64,000 nt of DNA, taken from positions 143,770,127-143,834,126 of the forward strand of contig NC_134833.1 in the NCBI RefSeq assembly GCF_004210375.1, written 5' to 3'. This DNA is from Tachypleus tridentatus. Taxonomy: Eukaryota; Arthropoda; Merostomata; Xiphosura; Limulidae. How positions within the stretch are numbered: position 1 is the first letter of the stretch; each line of letters starts with the position of its first letter. Both the position numbers and the translations under genes were made by a program. Below are positions 1-12,900 of the stretch, piece after piece. The notes under the pieces were generated by a model that searched no databases, was not told the origin of the DNA, and worked only from the letters and a program-made list of their open reading frames with translations.

Positions 1-2269
1 TCCTTATCTGTTATATCTCAACTGTCTCATCTCTTCAAATTATTTTACACTCTCTATGGTTCATACTGTAGTGGAGAGAGTGAGATGAGACAAGACTATG
101 TTCACATTGGTATAATGTAACTAATGATTTCTGATAAAGTTCCAAGTTTGCTGGAAGTAAACAATAACTGTATGTAAAATCTCTTACAGCAATGTGAAAT
201 ATTAAATACATCTGCTTTAATAAAGTTATCCATTATTCTTTTTTCCAATGCTGTTTTAAACAGAAGTTGAGTACTGGCAGGCAAGTTAACTAAATGCCCA
301 ACTGAATACACATTTTAATAATTTGTTGACACTGATTTGCTGCATCTTGTTCTAAATGCAAGATGCTTGCATTCATTTTGTAGATGTGGATTATTGCAAA
401 CCTGTTAAGCGCATTGTAGGGAAGGTTTGGCCATTTCTGTGCGAGGTTTGTAACTGTTTTCCTTTTCATCACATGAGGTACTTGTATTAGCATGGGTTAA
501 GTCACATGTAAACAGAAACTGTGTGCAAGCATTTTATTTTTTCCCAACCTGCAGAGTGGGCTCTTTGAGTGAATTAAAGTGTTCAGTCTGAAAGAGACAC
601 TTAAAAATGTTTTATTACAGCATTACCTTTCCTCCTTCATTTCATGCTCCTATGAACTTATAAGATGGAATTTAGCCATACTTGTAAAACATAATCTGAC
701 AAAGTACCAACTCCTGGTGTACCATGAAAAGAAGATCAATACAAGGGTAAAATGTGGCTTCCTTTTCTTATGATTTTTGTAATATAACTTGATGTGCTTA
801 CATGTCCATAGATGATTATGAAAAGCAACTAGAACAAATTTGATCTCTTTATAAATCAATACACACTTTAAATATAAAAATACTGAAAGGACTGCTTAAT
901 TTTATGTATAAAAGTAATATTTTTAAAATACAGTTAAGATATAGTTTTCCTCCAAGATTTTTAAATCAACATGTATGTAATTCCCTCATTCATATTTCAC
1001 ACTTAAGCATTAATAAATAATGACAACAAAATAACATTATTCACATAAAACATCTGATACATCGCCTGTTTAATAAACTATTCAAAAATATAAACTGTTA
1101 ATATGAGAAAATAAACACTAGATCTGATTTTCTTTTATGTTTAAACCACTAGTAGCAGATTTAATTACAGCCTCATCCCTCGTTTTGTTTTAGCACTGTC
1201 TGTAGATACCACAGTTACTGTAAATGGAATATTTATGTACATAAACATACACAGCTTCAATTCAGTTGGAATGTGTTGTGCAGAACACAAAACTTCCATT
1301 ACAAAATAAATGTACAAGAATCATAACATGAACATTAATTAATCAAATATTACTTTCTACCAAAAATCTGGTTCTTTTTCACCTGAAATTAAACCTTTTC
1401 TAACTATATGATTGTGTGTGTAAATCACAAACACTCATGTTTGTATATCTTTACAAGGATTAAATTCACAGGTTTCCTTAGCTGTATTTTTAATTTTTAC
1501 ATAAAATCAATTCATTTTGTAATTCATCATTCATTTTCTTTAAAGATTTTCTCTTTTTAACTTACTACTGTTGTAGAGTTGCCTATTTTTCTCACAAAGA
1601 GCCAAAGGTTGCCTGGAAGGGTCAGTTTTAATCATTCACACCACTGTACACTAGCATGTCTGTCAGTAAACACTACAATGATGCCACATGAGGGATGCTT
1701 AACATTGCAGGTTATTTTGTCGTGATATCAGTAAAACTTGTGACATCAGGAATCATGAGAGGGATAATCTAATGCACTCGTTAGGCAACAACACAGCATG
1801 ATGTATGAACTTCAAAAGCAGTATGTTAAAATATTTGTTGGTAATATTGTGGTTTTATCTCCAGAACACTCAGGGAACTGTGAAAGTACACTTAATTTAG
1901 AACTCTGACAACATTTATGGCTGTTGTATTTAATAAAACAAAACAAAACTACAATACACACCCGTATTTTTGAACAAGTACTATGACAAACTACTGTGAG
2001 AAAAATAAACTATCTTACATAAAATGCTAGCCATGTGCACAAAGTGAATAATTTGTAAATTCAAGAACCTAACATTGATATATAGTATATCAGTGATAAA
2101 TGCACTATTTTTTTTACTTCAATAACTTAATGTTAACAACAAATTAACCCTAATTTTTGTAACAAGTAAAAGCCAGTTTTACAAAATCTTCGTACCACGG
2201 TAATAACGTGTTAAGTCATCATGTAGCACCTGTAATGTTTTAACAAATTAGTTTCATATAAAAGTTCTT
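1..2269. other. AT-rich sequence without a recognised gene
   Basis: Long A/T runs and only short open frames with no recognisable protein similarity. It lies downstream of KPTN on its strand, so part could be distal 3' flank. No repeat family was recognised here. Confidence 0.5.
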
Positions 2270-2521
2270 TTAATTTCGTGCAAAGCTACTCGAGGGCTAG
2301 CTGTTCTTAATTTAGCAGTGTAAGACTAGAGGAGAGGCAGCTGGTCATCACCACCCACCTCCAACCCTCAGGCTACTCTTTTACCAACAAAGTGGGATTG
2401 ACCATCACATTATAATGCCCCCACATCTGAAAGGATGAGCATGTTTAGTATGATGGGGATTTGAACCCACAACCCTCAGACTACGAGTTGAAGGCCCCAA
2501 CTACCTGGCTGTGCCAGGTTC
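2270..2521 (-). repeat. tRNA-Thr-like SINE (family A), old copy
   Basis: The right end holds the reversed tRNA-like head with the A-box and B-box region (tttgaacccacaaccctc) and the left end the conserved tail (cgtgcaaagctactcgaggg). It carries many substitutions against the other copies and ends in the family's ccaggt terminus. It lies downstream of the KPTN stop. Confidence 0.85.
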
Positions 2522-3708
2522 ATGTAATAAGTACTGTAACAAAACATTGTAGTAAACCATCACACACATTTTCAATACAAGTTTTACAGAAATACGTTAT
2601 ATTATCTTTCATTAAAATGGTACAGTGGGATATACTACCTCAATACCAGGGTAATTTTGTGGTAGATCTTTGAGTAATATCTCATTAACATGGTATTTTT
2701 GGGACTTGGAATACATAAAAAAAATATTTCTGTTAAATCAATGTAGAAACTAGAATATCACAATATGCTTACGAGATACCATGAACAAAAGGATATTACT
2801 ACAATATAGTATAAATTTTTGTAACTGATATTTCAAACTGCTGTTACTTGGTGAAACTTCATTACTACAAAATTGAGATGAAAAACAAAGACAATTGTAC
2901 ATTTCACACAACTTTAAAGGCATTTGTTTCCCCAATACCTGATAATGTGTTTGTCGATCCCCCCCCCTCAATTCTGTAATAGCAGTTTAACTACAAAAGG
3001 TTTGCTTGCTTCTCAATGGTTCATTCAGAATTAATGCATCTTCCTTGTATATTATGCATTTTGACTTAACACACACGACTAAATCTTTGGTCACAAAAAC
3101 TGAAATTTAGTACCCATGTTTTATTTACTGTAAATTTCTTAAGACTACAAAACCTTGTACAATTGTATGTTTATCTGTTTCTAAGCTGAACACTTTAAGC
3201 TGTTATTTTATCACAGACTACTAAGATTGCTTGTTATTTAATGACTAAGTTTTTACAATAAAAATAAGTTCTTCCAATATTTTTGGCAGCTCCAAATATA
3301 ACAGTTTAGCTGTTGTGAGAGCTTTTGTTATTCCTAATAAAAAAGTGCCAGGTAACTTTTGCAGCTCCAAACACAAGTATTCTACATTTTATCAGTTTTG
3401 TGTGTTTTTTTTAAATTTTATTAATTTGGTAAAAGCATATTTTTATACTTAGTACCATAATACAAATAATAGCAGTTCCATACTAATGGCATTTAAAATG
3501 CTTTACATACATATGTATGTATTATAAATTATACAAATCCTACTTACCGTATTCATTTGTCACAGTTAGTTTTAAAGAGAAAACAGAAAGAGACAAAAAA
3601 AATATCAGATCTTGAAAGCATAAGAATGTCAGGCCAGACAAATTGTGTGTATTTGAAATATTACAAAATGAAGTTTTAATTTAGAAGTGTCTTAAATTAA
3701 GGGTTGGA
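2522..3708. other. KPTN 3' flank, no gene seen
   Basis: AT-rich, with a C-run near 2960 and no coding similarity. The KPTN 3' UTR probably extends from 3988 into this stretch, but no single polyadenylation signal stands out among many AATAAA-like matches on the minus strand. Confidence 0.4.
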
Positions 3709-3812
3709 TATTGCCACCTACCCTTAGCACTAGGTCCACCTGAGCTTGTTTATTCATGCGTATTGCCACCTACCCTTAGCACTAGGTCCACCTGAGCATG
3801 TTTATTCATGCG
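3709..3812. repeat. Two-copy tandem repeat, 52 bp unit
   Basis: The unit starting tattgccacctaccctt occurs twice in direct succession (3709 and 3761) with one visible mismatch (gagcttg/gagcatg). Near-identity suggests a recent duplication. It probably lies in the KPTN 3' UTR, just beyond the stop codon. Confidence 0.85.
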
Positions 3813-3987
3813 AGTGGAGAAAAGATTACCAATTACCATTAAAAATAAACATATTTCCCATTATCACAAAACAATAAGTGCAAGATTTTGCTATATCTAG
3901 TAACAGAAAAGATATTATGGATTTTACAGAATACTTAAATATATATTATGAAGAAGGTGTCCGAAGTTAGAATACAGTATGCCACCT

Positions 3988-6900
3988 CTAACTACAGTGA
4001 CGTAGTGCTACCAGCTTCTTTAATCGTTGTTGACACAGCTGAGCAACGTTCTTCAGTTCATGCTAAAAAGATGAGGGAAGAAAACGTTACGTGAACTGTG
4101 GGAAAATACATCACTGTATGCAACATGAATTGCACTCATGTCTTGATAAAAAAAAAAGGTTTGTTAGACAAAAAAAAAACATGTTCATTGTTGAATAAAT
4201 TGGTTTTAATACACTGAAAAGAAAGTTGAAAATACTTTTTGAACTTAATATCACACAATTTGATCTTTACTTTTAAACCTACAAAAAATCCAGTACAAAA
4301 GCATCTGAATCTATCTCTAAATTTTAATTCTGCAAGTAGATGAGAAATAGATTGAAATATTTTTAAAAAATCAGATTTTAAATTTAATGTTAAAGAGCAA
4401 ATCATTTAGTAATGGCAATTTTTATGATCTGATTTAAAAGCATAATAATTAACCCTTAAACAGCAGGAATGTTGCAGGTGGCAGAATCAATTGATGATGG
4501 CTGCTATTTAAGGGTTAATTAAATACTTGCTACACAAAAGACAAGAGTAATACCAAACAACTCTCCATTTTGTTTAAACACTGAATTTAAGATATTTAGC
4601 ATATATGTTTTTTTTCTAATACTATTATGTAGATATCTGAAACAGCTACCAGTTGATTTTTTACCTACTATAACAACACTGATGTAATTTCACACAGATT
4701 TTTAACCAAGGAAAACTGAGTATTCCACCAACAGTATTGTTTGAAATGCTTATTAATTATATATGACAGTCAAACAATGAAAACAATCATCACAGTTCAC
4801 ATACACTAGATAAAACTATTATTGCCACTGTAATGTAATAGGTTCCAAGTCCTAGATTTTTAGGCTGTGGATCAGAAGATTCAAGGTTTAAGTCAATCCC
4901 TTTAATAATTAAAAATAACCATACAATGATGAGTCCTGCTGACTAGGTGCTCTCCCTGTGATCAGTAGTTTTAGATTATAGACAACTATCTCCAAACTCT
5001 AGGGGTCTCTGTGTTGCATGTCATAATGTTCACATTGAAATACCAATACATAAGAGATATACTGGGATAGCAGTAAGTCTTCAGATTTATAACATTAAAA
5101 TCATGGCTTCTGTTCCCCCCAGTGGACACAGCAGATAGCCCAATGTGGCTTTGCTATAAAAAAAAAAAACAGTTATCCCCATTTTAAAGTTTTTACATCC
5201 AATAAGCCTTCTGGTGCTTCATTTAATTAACGAAATAATTTAAGTTTGTCAGGTGTAAATTATATCATTTTTCATTTATGAAATTAAGTCAAATTTACAG
5301 GTCTATTATAGACATTAAAAAAACTTTAAATTTTGTAAAGGATCCTTAAGTTCTGTTTGACTTGAAAACACTAGGGTTGAAAGTGCTTCCACTGAGTGAC
5401 ATTGTAGGCATAGTGTGCTTTAAATGACAGTTACAGTAGGTGGGAAAAAAAAAAAGTAATTTAGCTATATGCACATGCTTGAAAAAAAAGAAAATATACA
5501 TTGATTAATATTTATCATTAATACTCCACTATTTAAGAATTAAAGATGAGTTTTAAAATAAAACCTTTATAACAATTGTTTATACATTTCTTTGCCATTT
5601 CTTGTGATAAAACATCACAAGAGCACGATTCCTTTATGACAGAGCATATCTTGACAGAATATGGTACAATTTAAGATATTCACAAAATAAAGAATTTTGA
5701 TCATGAAATATTATTTTCCAGCTTCGTAATTTGCTTGTTCTTTAAACATTTAAACCTTTTCTACATATCTGGTAATATTTAATTTAAAAATACATTTAAA
5801 ACATTAAAAGGTTTTTAAAAAACCCCAAAACTTTTCCAGGAAACCATACAAATATAGAAATTTGGAAATATCTGCATTAGAACTAGTTATAACAGAACAG
5901 GTTTTGCACAGTAAACTATGGCATGTAATACTAAATTGACGAGTAATACTGTTCATTTTTTAATATACAGTAGACTATTATCATAATTACTAAAAACATC
6001 ACTAGAGTTATTTGTCTACTTTTGTAGTATTTTTAATTTATGTTCCTATGAAAAGAATAAAATGTGTGAAACAACCTTCTAACACATGAGGATTACAGGA
6101 ATACTTTTATGCAATACAAAAGTGCACTGAGTGAAGCACGAGACAATAACCAATTAGAATGAAGTTAAGAGTAAATAATTAAATACAAAGCAAGGTTTAA
6201 CGTAAGTGTATGTTGTCATAATAGATACCAAAGTAATAACTATAAAACAGCAGGTACGGATAAGTGGTACTTTATTTCCATATTCTTTAATAAATATTTA
6301 TCACAATTTCTATTGAATAAAATCCTTAGAATTTCAGTCTGGTTTGTATTAAAATTGTGTATTAAATGTACATAGCTATAATGACTAGTACCTGAAGAAT
6401 ATGCAGTCCTTTTGTTGAAAAGGCTAACAATTCTTTAACACCATCTCCTATGATGTCCAAGTACGCCAAGGACAAAAGAGGATGAGAAAATGATCGACGA
6501 AAAACAAGTTTATAGCATCCTGGGCTGTCGTCTTTTTTCTCTGATTTGTAGATGAGCAATTGCTGAGAGAAATGGTTATGAAAACATCAAAAATGCAGGA
6601 AATTAATTGAAGTAAAATGAAAAGTGTAGATTATTTGGTTTATAAAGTTATTTTAGGACAACAAGAGATCCATTGTTATACTTAGTGTCCCATCCATTAA
6701 CCAGAATTAAAGGAGATGCTTTGATATGTTTTCAAAGTCTACAGAAAAGGCTAGCCTTAAGCTTAGAAATATTAGAATATCAAATCACTACACAGAAATG
6801 CTTCGAAATTTTCCAGATGGTAATGAAAGACAGGTGGAACTTTAATTTGGCTTTCCATGCCAACATTCATTATAATATTATCAGTGTCGCATACAACAGC

Positions 6901-9900
6901 TTGTTAAAAGTTTAGACTTGAAACCACAAGCTGATCACGTGACAGCAAAAACTGCAGTTTTAATTACCGTTTTAAATATTTATTTTTAAAATAAATAAAT
7001 CAAATTAAGATAACATAAAACTAAGTTATAATGTCCTTAATATTAAAATATGTTTGTATTAAAGTGGTTTAATTAAATTTTCAATCTAACCCAGTAAGAA
7101 GCACAGAAGCAGATTTAAAAATGGCACTGAAGACACAGAATTAAGCTTATTTTTTAAGACCCAAAGTACTGCTGGTATGGTTTCCAAGGGCTATGTTTTG
7201 AAGAAATCTCTTGTCTACTACACCTGTAGCCCTTCTGCAACTATGACCAGATGTTTCAGAGTATTCTTCTGTGGCCTAGAAGCTATACACCATCTATACA
7301 ACATTTTAATAACCACAAACTGCAAGATGTTCAGGATCCGTATTACCTCAGTCTTGGTGCAGCCCTGCTGTAGCAATGGAGTTGTTCTCAAAACTTAAGT
7401 TTAATTTCATTCATTTCTAATAGCTTACAGTCTTCACACAAGTCAACACCAATAAAAAAAAATCCATAAACTTAACATTGTATCAACAGTAGATATATTC
7501 CATAATCAATCAAAACTAACCTTTTTTGCTTTACATAATTTTAATCATTTTTTCATAAAAGCCTATTACATAAGAAACAATTGTTGCATAAATTTGCAAG
7601 CCCTAAGTAAGATACACATAATCCTCTACAGTATTAAGTTTGAAAAAGATTTATAAACTAAAAATGTATACATTTAAATAAACTTCATTATCCTTTAATT
7701 TGTAGGAGCAGTGTATATATAAAAAAAACTTAAAGTTAGCCTGTATCATTCTAATATTTATCAAGACTTCTCTGTAATAGCCTTAAGAAACATGAAAAAA
7801 TTCATTCCAAAGACCAACTACACTGTTAGACAAACAAAACTGCCTTTGCTAAATAACCCTGCAAGTATTTATACTTGTGTACCATTAATTGTAGCAATCT
7901 CATTATGTGGGAAAAATGATGATACATTTACACTATCAGTCCTCTTAGCAATGTCATAAACCTGAATCAAATCTTCCCTAGTTCTTTTCTCAATAGAAAG
8001 CAAAGTCTGAGAGTTCTCAACCTATACTATAATACTAACCCTTTTCTATCAAATAAAACAGCTTATACAGCTTTAGGGCTTTTATGTGTCACCTTGTCAA
8101 ATGCTTTCTGAAAATCCAGATAAGTAAGTAAAACCTATACCATTACCCTCATCTACATTTGAAACCATCCTGATTATACAAAAGAATTTTAAACTTTGTT
8201 AAAAGACTTTGAAAAGACTCTTCTATCAGACTTTCATACACCTTTCCAATTAGCACCTGTTCACTTGTCAAGGACTTACACACACACACAAATTGAAAGT
8301 TACTCTCATATCTAATTATTAACTTCTCTCAAAAACATAGGGGAATTATAAAATGGTTAAGAACTTTATCATTCTTTAAACTTCCAAATATTTTAAAACA
8401 CATTCAGAATTAATATGATAATCATGTTTGCTCAATTCCATCAAGCAAAAGTTTGGCATGACAAACATCTCATAAATAATATCCATCAGTAAAAATGGAA
8501 TACAAATTAGAGTTTGCTAGCACAGCCATCCAACAATACAATATCTGTCTTTCTGATATTTGATTAATAGGATGGCCTTACTCCCAGCTGCACATTTTGC
8601 TCCACCTTAAATGTATTTAATGAATTATGTGCCGTTAGGTTTTACCTTTTCAACCGACCTTGCAGACAAAGAAGAAAAATGATAATTTCCTAATTTACTG
8701 TTTCACCCATTTCTTTATCTTTTGCAATCTTCTAAACCTCGTCATACCAGTCAATTTAAATTTCTTCAAGATGCTTATTTCTAATTTTACCATTTACACC
8801 TTTTACCATCACCCCCCTTTTTTTTAAATAAGGAACATGTCTATCTTGAATATTTAATTTTTTCATGTCTGATCAGTAACTCCAAATAATTCAGTTGCCC
8901 AATTCACAACAAATAATGTTTGTCAAATCCTCAAAATTTGTAGCCAAAAGTTTTATTATATTCCTGATCTCTTTATACAGTAAAATAACAAATATTTAGA
9001 AATGATCACTGACTATCAGCTTTTCTCACACTATCCACCTTATTTATATATATTAGAAGTTAACAATATATCTAAAATGGCCTTATTATTAGTATGCTTC
9101 CTGTTCAGTTTTGGGAAAAAACCATCTTGAATGGTTTCTCATATTTCTGACCTCACTAACATTGAATACAACAGACAGTTATGCTATGCATGAACAACAA
9201 TTAGTTCACTGTAAGAAGTGTGAGACAAATCACTACAAACATTTGAGATGGTCAGCCTCACAAGCAGAGTAGCAGTCATGTTTGTAAAGACCATAACTTT
9301 CAAAACCTCTACACCAGGCAGAGTTGCAACCTGCTGTCAAATGTCAATTATATTAACATCTTTCAAAATCTATATTTTCTAAAATGCAAAAGCTAATTAT
9401 TACAGATACATGAACTTAAAATTTAATAGCTTATGACTACAAGCAGCTAAATATGAGTTTTGCAAGTTAATACAGTGTCATAGATAATACAACAGAAAAC
9501 TACACCCTAAATACAATACACTTAAATCTGACCTGCCCATAAGTTCCTAGTGCTATTTCATTTTTTCCATCCATATTAATGTCAGCTACAATCCCACACG
9601 TCACACAGTCATAATAATCACTCTCTGGAAGAATTATCTGTTGAGTCAGATGATCTTCATAAACATTCCTGCCAATAGAGACCTTATTATATACAAGTGT
9701 TGATGAAAATGTGGTTGAACATTCTGTATATTGTAAAAAACACACAAATTTGTTTTAGTACACGTTTTACTTCAGTTACAGGTTTTCATAAAAATGACAG
9801 TTAAACTTGCTTTATGTGTTTCAGCATATATTTTTCAAATAGCAAGTTACTTAAACAGTTTTGTATATCTTTTGTGTAAGGTTTAAACATAGTTACCATG

Positions 9901-12900
9901 TAAAGAGCTCTTTATTTACATTACAAAATATCTATGAAAGAACTGGTAAACCACCATATCAATAAGTGTAATTACAAAAAAACATTTAATGTCCAAAACA
10001 AAATTTATCTGCTTTAAATTAAAACTATTTTATAATTTACTGATATTTCAAAGCATATATTGAAAAATTTCAGAAATGTCCTACTTCAACTAAAGTTTAC
10101 CTGTCATATTTCAAGATTGTTTCTGCAAAAGTTCTGTAAATTAACCACTTGTCAGTCTACTTTTTCTATGTTAATTATATAGTTTTAATCAAATCAAGTT
10201 TACAACACCTAAATCAAGTGTACATTTTAATCATTTAGAAATACACAACAAAAAAACATTTCATTCCAAAAAACTTTCGTTAAAAATATGGATTCCATTA
10301 CGACAGTCACACAGATCTTGTATCTTGAAGATACACTATGCAGAATGTTAGATATAACTTAAGACATACAAAAAGAAGGTTACGTAATATTTGTTCAATT
10401 TCATATTTTTTAAGAAATTACACAAACTTAAAACAAAAATATTCAAACAACACTTTGTGAAAACAAAACATGTAAAGATACACTATTATTCATAAGTTAT
10501 GTCCAATTAGAACACATGCAAGCTGAAGAAAGTCCTTCACAGTAAAAAACACTCATTATAAGTAAAAACAATGTTTCTGTTAGACTTTTCCCTCTTGGAA
10601 AAGGTATGGGGGTCTGAGGTAAAAACTGGAAATTATGAACAGTTGCTAATTTCACACCTTGTGTATGAAGATCTGCCATCTAAATCATTTATTTCTTGCA
10701 CTCCTGATTTTTCAAAATGTTCCCAACTTACCAGTAAACAACCGATGGTTCTAGAGTACTTACAACCAGAAGATGTATTTCTGGTAATTGGAATGTTATT
10801 TCTTTATCACCTCTCAGTTTCTTCAGCACATCTAGATGTGTCAAAAAGAGAATGAATGAAATAAAAACTAATTCACTCAAAATGGGCATTATTTAAACAC
10901 TAAACTAATACATAGATTTTGTTAATATTTTGTCATCGTTATATATCTTTGATACTGCTGCAACATCATTTTACTTTTTTTTTAACAAAAATACAATTTT
11001 TGACAAAATGTTCAGTTCTACTTTTACTTTTAAATTATTATTTTACAAAGTATTGTATTTGTTAAATAATATCCACCTCAAAACTGTATTTTAAATACCA
11101 TTTATCAGAATTACTTTAAAATACCCTTTGTTATTTTGACCTAAAAGACCTACCTATCTACAATGCATGCATTCTTTAAGCCTGTCTGTTCTGTTTCAAA
11201 AGCCAGTACAAATGATAAATCACTAAGTAATTTTTAAAATATCATTAAAATATTCACAAAAATTAAGAAACTTAAAAATAATTTAAATCATTAAGTATGA
11301 AAATGCACTACAACACTATATTAAGACAGCTAACAGGATTTAACCCTATTCTACATTTATTAATTCAGTTTCATATTTCCATGTTTATTATCACTGAATC
11401 CTTATATAGTTATTTTACCACATTACTAAACATTTTCTGAAACATCTCACAAATAATGAATAAAATAAAGTTGTTCAAAATAAAAAAAGCTTTAAATCAG
11501 AACTTATAAAAAACAATTTCACAGAAATAATACTTTGTAAAACTTTTGATATCTGTTGAAAGAAAAAGAAAGACTAGAACCTATTTCTGCTAATCTGTTC
11601 CTGCAGTTACTTTAGCAGTTAATGTTGTAACCAAGAGTAAATATACTGACCGTCTGTGATAAAAGATGGAGGAACGCAAACATTTTTCTCAGTAAAAAGT
11701 TTAACCTGTGATATTGGACTGTCATGCTCAGTACACATCATTGTCAAAACTTCTGGGCCTACGAGATATAACAGAAAAACTTAAAACTTGGGTTTGAAGT
11801 TCAAGAATAATCAAAACATTATTCAAAATATTGTAAAAGTATGCACTACCTGTGATTGTACAGTTACTTAAAATAATGTCTATCCTCACAGTACAGACAT
11901 GTACCCTTCAGACACATGTTCTTAGAATGAAATCTTGTGTTTGTTATGCATAAGAATTCAGAAAATGATTTCATAAAATGTATTTTTGATCATTTTTATT
12001 TTTCAGTGAATTTTGGAGTTAACAGGTTACATTCCATTCATATCTTTCTCTCTCTCTTTTATTGGCTGAAGAAACAAAATGCCTGCATGTATCAAACTTC
12101 AAGCAACAGTTATTTTTAGTCTGTTTCAAAGAAAAACTAGCACTTTACAAAAATGTATCAATAGAAATAAATGCATAGAGAATGTCTGTGAAAAGGCTTG
12201 CCAATAAAACATGCATTTTTATTTGTTAATGGTTACTAATATTCACTTATTCAAGAATTAATTCATTTAGTCTGTAAAACGAAATTGAACAGAATATAGA
12301 ACATTGAACAAAAACATTTACAAAAACGTATCAATAGAAATAAATGCATGGAGAATGTCTGTGAAAAGGCTTGCCAATAAAACATGCATTTTTATTTGTT
12401 AATGGTTACTAATATTCACTTATTCAAGAATTAATTCATTTAGTCTGTAAAACAAAATTGAACAGAATATATAACATTGAACAATTTATTACATTGATTT
12501 TATATAAATTCAAATGGACATGAAAGTGGTAGCATACCAAAGCTTGAGGAAGATGTTAGTACTAACCATTCCTATTCACATTAACAATGCACACTCGTAT
12601 GTAGCCATCCTCACAACCAACAGCTGTCAACCTCTTTGTGTTCTCTTCAATATAACAGATACTGATTGTATGAACTCTAGAAAAGACCGAAGTAAGTCTA
12701 ACTTTTACTGTCAAATTCTTTCCTGAGAAAGATTTAATGGTTTGGATATCCACATTTTCTTTACTTAACAAGTTATCCATATATTTCATCAAATCAGAGA
12801 TATACTATACAATACGTTGGAAAAAAATACAACAGTGAAAGGACAAATATGCAAGTAAACATATTAGAAAATAAATTACAACTCAAAGCTTTACAAAAGA

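Noticed and set aside
10571-10855. 94-codon plus-strand frame
   Set aside because: Antisense of KPTN exon 9 and its intron borders; the minus-strand exon has family similarity and matching phase.
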